5,883 bases of DNA from positions 1 through 5,883 of the forward strand of contig JAEZGP010000669.1 of the NCBI GenBank assembly GCA_023437285.1. The letters run 5' to 3'. Source of the stretch: Actinomycetes bacterium. GTDB lineage: Bacteria; Actinomycetota; Actinomycetes; Mycobacteriales; Micromonosporaceae. Every line of letters starts with the position of its first letter. The stretch's first letter is position 1. The position numbers were made by a program, and so were the translations under genes. The notes under the pieces are model-generated. The model did not search any database, was not told the DNA's origin, and saw only the letters and a program-made list of their open reading frames with translations. Shown piece after piece: positions 1 through 4,640 of the stretch.

Positions 1-1116
1 GTGCAGGACGCCTTCGCGACCGCCCTGCGGCGCTGGCCCGAGGACGGACTGCCGCCCAGCCCGGCCGGTTGGATCATCACGACCGCGCGCAACCGGGCCA
101 TCGACCGCCGCCGGCGCGAGGCGATCCGCGCCGACCGCCAGGCGGAGGCGGCGCTGCTGCATGCCCCCGACGAATCGGAGACGGAGAGTCCCGTGGACGA
201 CGACCGGCTGAGGCTGATCTTCACCTGCTGCCATCCGGCGTTGAGCGTCGAGGCTCAGGTGGCGCTCACCCTGCGCCTGCTCGGCGGGCTGGGTACGGCC
301 GAGATCGCCCGGGCCTTCCTCGTTCCGGAGGCCACCATGGGTCAGCGGATCAGCCGCGCCAAGGCCAAGATCCGGGACGCGCGTATCCCGTACCGGGTGC
401 CGCGCGAGGCGGACCTGCCCGACCGGCTGGTGCCCGTACTCGCTGTGGTTTATCTGATCTTCAATGCGGGGCACGCGACGCCGGACGGGGCGCTCGCGGC
501 CGAGGGCGTGCGGCTGGGGCGGCTACTCGCGGCGCTCATGCCCGACGAGCCCGAGGTGCTCGGCCTGCTCGCGCTCATGCTGCTCACCGAGTCGCGGCGG
601 CCGGCGCGCTGGAGCGACACCGGCGACCTCGTGCTCCTCGCCGACCAGGACCGCTCGTGCTGGGACCGTGCGCTAATCGCGGAGGGCCAGGCGTTGGTGC
701 GCCGCTGCCTGCGGCGCGGGCGCCCCGGGCCATACCAGATCCAGGCCGCGATCAACGCGGTGCACAGCGACGCGGACGCGGCGTCGGCCACCGACTGGCG
801 ACAGATCATCACCTTGTACGACCAGCAGCTCGCGGTCGCGCCGAGCCCGGTCGCCCGCCTGCACCGCGCGGTGGCCGTCGCGGAGGTCGCCGGCCCGGGA
901 CCGGCGCTGGCCCTGGTCGAGGAGCTGGACCTGGGCCGTCACCACGTGTTCCACGCGGTGCGCGCGGACCTGCTGCGACGCCTGGGCCGCCACGCCGAGG
1001 CGGCGCGGGCGTACGCCGTCGCGGCCGACCTGACGGGCAACGCCGCCGAGGCGGCGCTGCTGCGGCGCCGCGAACGGGAGTGCCTGGCCGCGTTTGCCGG
1101 CGACCGGCTGGGGTAG
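1..1116 (+). CDS. ECF42-type RNA polymerase sigma factor with C-terminal TPR-like domain, 5'-truncated by the window edge
   Basis: This is an extracytoplasmic-function sigma factor that would direct RNA polymerase to a small set of promoters. Seen in the 371 visible residues: the tail of sigma region 2 (about 1-50, with a helix typical of -10 recognition, TTARNRAIDRRRRE), a sigma-4 HTH (about 68-128, including LGTAEIARAFLVPEATMGQRISRAK), the family hallmark IRDARIPYRVP (124-134), and a long alpha-helical TPR-like extension (DUF6596 type) containing YLIFNAG (151-157), LADQDRSCWDRALIAEG and GPYQIQAAINAVH. This is the ECF42 architecture, whose members are usually about 400 residues. The frame is open at base 1, and the first visible residues align with the middle of region 2, so the GTG at base 1 is probably an internal valine and roughly 40-50 N-terminal residues lie outside the window. 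ECF42 genes usually sit beside a DGPF/YCII-like gene; none is present downstream, so it may be upstream. The gene ends 9 bases before the F420 enzyme, suggesting one transcript. Family is confident; the true start and target promoters are unknown. Confidence 0.93.
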   Translation: MQDAFATALRRWPEDGLPPSPAGWIITTARNRAIDRRRREAIRADRQAEAALLHAPDESETESPVDDDRLRLIFTCCHPALSVEAQVALTLRLLGGLGTAEIARAFLVPEATMGQRISRAKAKIRDARIPYRVPREADLPDRLVPVLAVVYLIFNAGHATPDGALAAEGVRLGRLLAALMPDEPEVLGLLALMLLTESRRPARWSDTGDLVLLADQDRSCWDRALIAEGQALVRRCLRRGRPGPYQIQAAINAVHSDADAASATDWRQIITLYDQQLAVAPSPVARLHRAVAVAEVAGPGPALALVEELDLGRHHVFHAVRADLLRRLGRHAEAARAYAVAADLTGNAAEAALLRRRERECLAAFAGDRLG

Positions 1117-1125
1117 CGCAGCGCC

Positions 1126-2088
1126 ATGGCGGAGTTCGGATACACCCTGATGGGCGAGCAGTGCGGTCCCCAGCAGCTCGTCGCGGACGGCATCGCGGCC
1201 GAGGCGGCCGGGTTCGACTTCCTGGTCGCGTCCGATCACTACTACCCGTGGCTGGCCGAGCAGGGCCACTCGCCGTACGTGTGGTCGGTGCTCGGCGCGG
1301 TCGCGCACGCGACGGCGCGGGCCCGGCTCATGTCGTTCGTGACCTGCCCGATCCGGCGCTACCACCCGGCGGTGGTGGCGCAGAAGGCGGCCACGATCGG
1401 GCTGCTTTCCGAGGGCCGGTTCACGCTCGGGCTGGGTGCGGGGGAGAACCTCAACGAGCACATCGTGGGGGCCTGGCCGCACGCGACCCAGCGGCATGAG
1501 ATGTTCGCCGAGGCGCTGGAGATCATCCAGGCGCTGCTGGCCGGCGAGACCGTGCACTACGCGGGCAAGCACTACGAGGTCCCGGCCGCGCAGCTGTGGG
1601 ACCGGCCCGACGCCGGCGTGCCGCTGGCCGTGGCCGTCTCCGGCGAGGACTCCATGGAGCTGGCCGTCCGGTACGCCGACGCGATGGTCGCGACCGAGCC
1701 GAAAGAGGAGCTCACCCAGGCGTTCCGGGACCGGGTCGGCGACAAGCCGCGCTACGGCCAGGTGCCCGTCTGCTACGGGCCCGACGAGGCGGCCTGCCGC
1801 ACGCTCGCCCACGAACAGTTCCGCTGGTCGGGGCTTGGCTGGCCGGTGAACGCCAACCTGCCCGACCCGCGCGCGTTCGCCGCCGCGACCGCCAGCGTCA
1901 CCGAGGACGACGTGGCCGCGACGGTCGCCTGCGGGCCGGACCTCGACCGCCACGTGGCCGCCGTGCGTACGTTCCTCGACGCCGGGTTCACCCATGTGGC
2001 GCTCATTCAGATCGGCGGCGACACCCAGGAGGAGTTCCTGGAGTTCGCCCGGACGCGCCTGCTGCCCGCCCTGTGGGAGCTGCGCTGA
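1126..2088 (+). CDS. F420-dependent LLM-class oxidoreductase (F420-dependent glucose-6-phosphate dehydrogenase-like family)
   Basis: This is a 320-residue luciferase-like TIM-barrel enzyme predicted to use the deazaflavin F420 for hydride transfer in the cytoplasm. The N-terminus (FGYTLMGEQ, residues 4-12) and the SDHYYPW block (36-42) are typical of the family that includes mycobacterial F420-dependent glucose-6-phosphate dehydrogenase (Fgd1). H38, W42 and E107 (in GLGAGENLNEH) occupy positions equivalent to Fgd1 catalytic residues His40, Trp44 and Glu109, by my reading of the motifs. Length is normal for the family. The ATG at 1126 is chosen because family members begin a few residues before FGYTLM; the ribosome site is weak (a GGGG run about 12 bases upstream), so translation may be coupled to the sigma factor that ends 9 bases earlier. 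The substrate is unknown: I cannot assign the phosphate-binding basic residues of true Fgd, and many paralogues act on other alcohols or aldehydes. It converges with the Clp-N gene with only 5 bases between stops. Confidence 0.93.
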   Translation: MAEFGYTLMGEQCGPQQLVADGIAAEAAGFDFLVASDHYYPWLAEQGHSPYVWSVLGAVAHATARARLMSFVTCPIRRYHPAVVAQKAATIGLLSEGRFTLGLGAGENLNEHIVGAWPHATQRHEMFAEALEIIQALLAGETVHYAGKHYEVPAAQLWDRPDAGVPLAVAVSGEDSMELAVRYADAMVATEPKEELTQAFRDRVGDKPRYGQVPVCYGPDEAACRTLAHEQFRWSGLGWPVNANLPDPRAFAAATASVTEDDVAATVACGPDLDRHVAAVRTFLDAGFTHVALIQIGGDTQEEFLEFARTRLLPALWELR

Positions 2089-2093
2089 GCCCC

Positions 2094-2549
2094 TCAGCCT
2101 GTTAGCCGGGCCCGGGCGGTCGCCGGGTCGACGTTCAGCGCGGACAGCAGCGCGGCCACCGGATCGTGCCGGTCGCGTTCCAGGAGCGCGAGCAGCAGGT
2201 GGCGGTCCTCGATGCGGCGCGACCTCGCCGCCGCGGCGATGGCCAGCGTGCGGGACAGGACCTCCCGGGCACCCGAGCTGAACGGCGGGCGTTTGCCGGC
2301 GCCGGGGGTGCCGGTGGGCCGGAAGTCGCCGAGGTCGACGCCGATCGCGGCCAGGGCCCGCCGGTCAAGGTCCTCGGCCGCCGTGCGCGCGCTGTCGGCC
2401 GTGACCCCGAGCAGTTCGGCGGCGGCGGGCTCGGCCAGCACGGCGATGAGCAGGTGCTCGGTGCCCACCCGGTTGTCTCCCCGCTGACGGGCCACCTCCA
2501 CGGCGGCTTTCACGGCCGTACGCGCGGTCGCGGCGAATCTCTCGAACAT
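2094..2549 (-). CDS. Stand-alone Clp N-terminal (R) domain protein, no ATPase module
   Basis: The 151-residue protein consists of the two-repeat Clp N domain only. Repeat 1 spans about residues 2-70 with the signature GTEHLL at 29-34; a linker rich in Gly, Pro and Thr (77-88) leads to repeat 2 at about 90-150, where the matching block is IEDRHLLLALL (113-123). No Walker A or B motif, signal peptide or membrane segment is visible. In ClpA and ClpC the N domain docks adaptors and substrates, and in ClpC it can bind arginine-phosphorylated proteins; a free N domain could act as an adaptor, competitor or sensor, but its real role is not established by the sequence. The start codon follows the HTH gene's stop by one base (TGA-C-ATG), so translation is probably coupled; a weak GGAAAG lies 10 bases upstream. 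This pairing with a small HTH protein is, to my knowledge, recurrent in actinomycetes. The domain assignment is confident; the function is not. Confidence 0.9.
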   Translation of the reverse strand: MFERFAATARTAVKAAVEVARQRGDNRVGTEHLLIAVLAEPAAAELLGVTADSARTAAEDLDRRALAAIGVDLGDFRPTGTPGAGKRPPFSSGAREVLSRTLAIAAAARSRRIEDRHLLLALLERDRHDPVAALLSALNVDPATARARLTG

Positions 2550-2550
2550 G

Positions 2551-2757
2551 TCAGCGTCGCTTTCCGTACTTGGCGTGGATCGACTGCCGCGACACCCCGA
2601 GCGCGTCGCCGATCTGCTCCCACGACCAGCCCTCGCGGCGGGCGAGCTCCACGTGGGTGGCCTCCACCCGTTCGGCCAGGCGGCGCAGGGCCCCGGCGGC
2701 GCGCAGGCCCACGGCGGGGTCGGTGGACCTCAGGCGGGCGGACAGCTCCTCGGTCAT
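2551..2757 (-). CDS. Small helix-turn-helix DNA-binding protein, candidate local regulator
   Basis: The gene encodes a 68-residue basic protein. An N-terminal amphipathic helical part (about 13-42, with Leu, Ala and Arg repeats) could mediate dimerisation, followed by a clear HTH: WSWEQIGDALG (44-54) as first helix, VS turn, and RQSIHAKYGKRR (57-68) as recognition helix and basic tail. This resembles the small actinobacterial HTH proteins found just upstream of Clp N-domain genes, and is distantly like sigma-4/homeodomain-type HTHs. No effector domain is present. The ATG at 2757 has no Shine-Dalgarno sequence; a promoter-like TTGACA / CAGACT pair with an 18-base spacer ends 7 bases before it, so a leaderless start is likely. 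It is co-transcribed with the Clp-N gene (1-base gap) and faces away from the monooxygenase gene across three dyad sites that it could bind. Autoregulation is inference. HTH identity is confident; target and ligand are unknown. Confidence 0.87.
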   Translation of the reverse strand: MTEELSARLRSTDPAVGLRAAGALRRLAERVEATHVELARREGWSWEQIGDALGVSRQSIHAKYGKRR

Positions 2758-2760
2758 GGC

Positions 2761-2778
2761 TGTCAGTCTGCGTTGACA
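2761..2778. promoter_or_regulatory. Operator-like dyad 1, TGTCA-N8-TGACA
   Basis: The sequence is TGTCAGTCTGCGTTGACA, with perfect 5-bp outer half-sites around 8 bases. It covers the presumed -10 of the leftward promoter and the -35 of the rightward promoter. Its bases 2762-2778 form the left arm of the larger inverted repeat. Confidence 0.8.
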
Positions 2779-2794
2779 GAGCGGCGTTTGTCAA
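2765..2794 (-). promoter_or_regulatory. Predicted promoter for the HTH/Clp-N pair, leaderless
   Basis: On the minus strand TTGACA (2794-2789) is followed by an 18-base spacer and CAGACT (2770-2765), then 7 bases to the ATG. The -35 is a perfect consensus; the -10 keeps only the key A at position 2, A at position 4 and final T of TATAAT. With no ribosome site before the ATG, transcription probably starts at or next to the start codon. This is a prediction from motifs. Confidence 0.5.
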
Positions 2795-2802
2795 CGCAGA
2801 CT
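2773..2802 (+). promoter_or_regulatory. Predicted promoter for the monooxygenase/MazG pair
   Basis: TTGACA (2773-2778), an 18-base spacer and CAGACT (2797-2802) mirror the leftward promoter exactly because both lie in the inverted repeat. Transcription would start near 2809-2810, giving a leader of about 43 bases that carries dyad 3 and the ribosome site. The two promoters overlap, so polymerase could not occupy both at once. This is a prediction from motifs. Confidence 0.45.
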
Positions 2803-2806
2803 GACG
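2789..2806. promoter_or_regulatory. Operator-like dyad 2, TGTCA-N8-TGACG
   Basis: The sequence is TGTCAACGCAGACTGACG. Its reverse complement matches dyad 1 at 17 of 18 positions; the only mismatch is the outermost base. It covers the presumed -10 of the rightward promoter and the -35 of the leftward promoter. Its centre is 28 bp from that of dyad 1. Confidence 0.78.
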
Positions 2807-2816
2807 GTCCATCGAA

Positions 2817-2836
2817 GTGTCAGTCCAGACTGACAC
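2817..2836. promoter_or_regulatory. Operator-like dyad 3, near-perfect 20-bp palindrome
   Basis: Perfect 9-bp arms GTGTCAGTC and GACTGACAC flank a 2-base centre (CA). The core 2818-2835 again reads TGTCA-N8-TGACA and shares TGTCAGTC with dyad 1. Its centre is 29 bp from that of dyad 2. It lies between the presumed rightward transcription start and the ribosome site, so bound protein would act as a roadblock on the monooxygenase side only. Confidence 0.8.
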
Positions 2837-2841
2837 CCACT

Positions 2842-2848
2842 GAGGAGG
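2842..2848 (+). promoter_or_regulatory. Ribosome binding site of the monooxygenase gene
   Basis: GAGGAGG is a near-ideal Shine-Dalgarno match, 4 bases before the GTG at 2853. It fixes that GTG as the start and contrasts with the absence of any such site before the divergent HTH gene. Confidence 0.8.
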
Positions 2849-2852
2849 CATC

Positions 2853-4316
2853 GTGGAAGCCGAGGTCGTCATCGTCGGAGCCGGCCCGACCGGACTGCTG
2901 CTCGCCTACGAGCTGGGACTCGCGGGCGTGCCCGCGCTCGTGCTCGACAAGGCCGCGCACCCGGACGAGCAACCCCGCGCCAACGGTCTCGTCGGCCGGA
3001 TCACCCGCGTGCTCGCCTACCGGGGCCTGCTCGACGGGCTGCCCGTACAGCCCCTGGCCGTGCCCCGGTTCCCGTTCGGGCCGCTGGCGCTGGAACTCGA
3101 CCGGCTCCCCGCCAGCCCCCTGCACGTACTGCCGATCCCCCAGCGCCGCCTGGAGGACCTGCTGGGAGACGCGGCGACCCGGGTCGGCGCGACCGTGCGG
3201 CGGGGCCACGAGGTGACCGGCTTCGAGGAGACCGGCGACGGGCTCGTCGTCCGCGTCCAGGGTCCTGGTGACGAGTACCGGCTCACGACGGCGTACCTGG
3301 TCGGCTGCGATGGCGCGCGCAGCTTCGTGCGCAAGCGCGCCGGCATCGCCTTCCCCGGGGTCACCAGCGACGAGGTCGTCCGCATGGCGCGGGTGACCAT
3401 GCCGCCCGACGAGGTCGACATCGCCGACGGGTCGCTGTCGGTGCGCGGGGTACGCCTGGCGCTCATGCGACCGAACCGCACCGCCACCGGCTCGGTCACC
3501 ATCGCGCCCCAGGCGATGCTCGACCCGACCGCCGCGCCGGACGAGTACATTCTCGCGGTCGCCGAACCGTTGTCCGCGAACGTCCCGGACGCCGTGACGC
3601 TCGACGAGCTGAGGGAAAGCGTCGGTCGCGTGCTCGGCACCGACCTGCCGATCACCGGCGCGCGCTGGCCGCGCGTCACCGTGGCCAACAGCAGGCAGGC
3701 GGCGGCCTACCGGTCCGGGCGGGTGTTGCTGGCCGGCGACGCCGCGCACCTGTTCTCGGCGGGCGGCGCCGCGCTCAACGCCGGGCTGCTGGACGCGGTC
3801 AACCTCGGCTGGAAGCTGGCCGCCGCGGTGCGCGGCACCGCCCCGGCCGGCCTGCTCGACACGTACCACGCCGAACGGCACCCCGCCGGCCACCGGGCGA
3901 TCCTGCACACCCGCGCGCAGGCCGCGCTGTCCGTCGCGGGGGAGAACGCCGAGGCCCTGCGCGAGCTCCTCGCCGAACTCCTGCGCCACCCGGAGCCGCT
4001 CGCGCACCTGGCGACGGTCATGGAGGGCGGCGAGGCCAGCGCGTGGGCACCCGACGCGCTGGCCGGGCCGCCGGCGGCGTACGCCAGGGAGCAGTTGCGC
4101 GTCGGCGGAACGCTGCTGGTAGACACGACCGAGGGTGCGGAACTCGGCGCGGTCGTGGGGCCGTGGCGGTCGCACCTCACCCTGGTCGAGGCGCCGGGGG
4201 CCGGGGTGTGCGCGCTCGTCCGCCCGGACGGCTACCTGGCCTGGACGGGGGAGACCGGCGAGGGCCTGCCCGAGGCCCTGGCCACCTGGACCGCGAGACG
4301 AGAGGCGGGCACGTGA
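2853..4316 (+). CDS. FAD-dependent monooxygenase, class A aromatic hydroxylase type (PgaE/RdmE/MhpA-like)
   Basis: This 487-residue flavoprotein is predicted to use NAD(P)H and O2 to hydroxylate an aromatic or polyketide-like substrate in the cytoplasm. Seen: the Rossmann FAD motif GAGPTG (9-14) right at the N-terminus, an acidic residue ending beta-2 (D32), the PRANG block (41-45), the DG motif in GCDGARS (151-157), and the second FAD motif GDAAH (295-299) followed by NLGWKLA. The C-terminal part (about 400-487) resembles the thioredoxin-like tail of this group, ending with a VRPDGYLAW-type strand. Length matches PgaE-type enzymes. The segment after GDAAH reads LFSAGGAALNAG rather than the common P-x-GGQGMN form, so the flavin/substrate loop is diverged. 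A GTG start with a strong ribosome site and the immediate FAD motif support this N-terminus. Its stop overlaps the MazG-like start by 4 bases. The substrate is unknown: drug inactivation, aromatic catabolism and tailoring are all possible. Confidence 0.93.
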   Translation: MEAEVVIVGAGPTGLLLAYELGLAGVPALVLDKAAHPDEQPRANGLVGRITRVLAYRGLLDGLPVQPLAVPRFPFGPLALELDRLPASPLHVLPIPQRRLEDLLGDAATRVGATVRRGHEVTGFEETGDGLVVRVQGPGDEYRLTTAYLVGCDGARSFVRKRAGIAFPGVTSDEVVRMARVTMPPDEVDIADGSLSVRGVRLALMRPNRTATGSVTIAPQAMLDPTAAPDEYILAVAEPLSANVPDAVTLDELRESVGRVLGTDLPITGARWPRVTVANSRQAAAYRSGRVLLAGDAAHLFSAGGAALNAGLLDAVNLGWKLAAAVRGTAPAGLLDTYHAERHPAGHRAILHTRAQAALSVAGENAEALRELLAELLRHPEPLAHLATVMEGGEASAWAPDALAGPPAAYAREQLRVGGTLLVDTTEGAELGAVVGPWRSHLTLVEAPGAGVCALVRPDGYLAWTGETGEGLPEALATWTARREAGT

Positions 4317-4633
4317 CCGAGACCGACGACCTGTGGCGGGCCGTGCACGCCTCGAAAGCCTGGCTGGACGGTCACAACGGCCGCGACCCGCACGAGGTCA
4401 CTTTGCGCATCCTCAAGGTCATGGAGGAGGCCGGGGAGGTGGCCGCCGCCCGCATCGGCACGCTCGGCCAGAACCCCCGCAAGCGCGTCCACCAGACCGA
4501 CGAGGACACCGCCGCCGAACTCGCCGACGTGGTGATCACCGCCCTCGTGGCGATCGAGTCGCTCGGCCTGGACGCCCGCGAGACCGTCCTGACGTGCGCC
4601 AGGAAGGTGCTCTCCCGGATCTCGGCCACGTAG
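4313..4633 (+). CDS. MazG-like family protein (putative nucleotide pyrophosphohydrolase)
   Basis: This small all-alpha protein has 106 residues if started at the GTG at 4313. Visible are the metal-binding MazG-type motifs: EEAGE (38-42) followed by ELAD (69-72), i.e. ExxE ... ExxD, with the conserved QNPRK loop (53-57) between them. MazG-type enzymes hydrolyse (d)NTPs to monophosphates and pyrophosphate, often removing damaged or non-canonical nucleotides; the substrate of this compact actinobacterial branch is not known. The GTG overlaps the monooxygenase stop as GTGA and has GAGAGG (4300-4305) 7 bases upstream, so the two genes are translationally coupled. The frame is open farther upstream, but that part reads as low-complexity Arg/Gly/Ala shadow of the monooxygenase and homologues begin near WRAVHASKAWLDGHNG. 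It converges with the oxidase gene, with 7 bases between stops. Confidence 0.88.
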   Translation: MTETDDLWRAVHASKAWLDGHNGRDPHEVTLRILKVMEEAGEVAAARIGTLGQNPRKRVHQTDEDTAAELADVVITALVAIESLGLDARETVLTCARKVLSRISAT

Positions 4634-4640
4634 GCGTGCC

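Larger units (their letters stand above)
2762..2805. repeat. Perfect 17-bp inverted repeat with 10-base spacer
   Basis: The arm at 2762-2778 (GTCAGTCTGCGTTGACA) is exactly reverse-complementary to 2789-2805, with 2779-2788 between. Each arm is itself most of an operator-like dyad, so the repeat is best read as two operators in opposite orientation. There is no T-run, and it sits between divergent starts, which argues against a terminator. Confidence 0.9.
2758..2852. promoter_or_regulatory. Divergent control region between the HTH/Clp-N pair and the monooxygenase/MazG pair
   Basis: These 95 bases separate two outward-facing start codons and are packed with symmetry: three 18-bp dyads, a perfect 17-bp inverted repeat and two mirror-image promoter-like element pairs, then a strong ribosome site before the GTG at 2853. 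It is the only sizeable non-coding stretch in the window. The layout implies joint control of both gene pairs by a dimeric repressor or activator. Confidence 0.85.

Noticed and set aside
1..3. GTG at base 1 as the real start of the sigma factor
   Set aside because: It falls in the middle of sigma region 2; family members have about 40-50 residues before this point.
69..1499. Long plus-strand open frame across the sigma factor and F420 enzyme
   Set aside because: Its translation is Arg/Gly/Pro/Ala-rich with no family motif and overlaps two clear genes in other frames; this is a normal high-GC shadow.
673..1995. Minus-strand 440-residue open frame opposite the sigma factor and F420 enzyme
   Set aside because: It is biased composition (Arg, Gly, Val, His) without recognisable domains, antisense to well-supported coding sequence.
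2103..2117. GC palindrome near the convergent ends of the F420 and Clp-N genes as a terminator
   Set aside because: The CCGGGCCCGG symmetry has no loop and no T-run and lies inside the Clp-N coding sequence.
2166..2804. Plus-strand open frame across the Clp-N and HTH genes into the control region
   Set aside because: It lies antisense to two genes with clear domains and its translation resembles low-complexity high-GC background.
2762..2805. Inverted repeat as a bidirectional terminator
   Set aside because: It lies between two divergent starts, has no T-run on either side and is made of repeated operator-like half-sites, so a control function fits better.
2820..4175. Minus-strand 451-residue open frame opposite the monooxygenase
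   Set aside because: It is an antisense shadow of a confidently identified flavoprotein, starts inside it, and has no recognisable motif.
4043..4312. Upstream extension of the MazG-like frame
   Set aside because: The 90 extra residues are Arg/Gly/Ala-rich and lie in the shadow frame of the monooxygenase; the GTG at 4313 has a ribosome site and matches where homologues begin.
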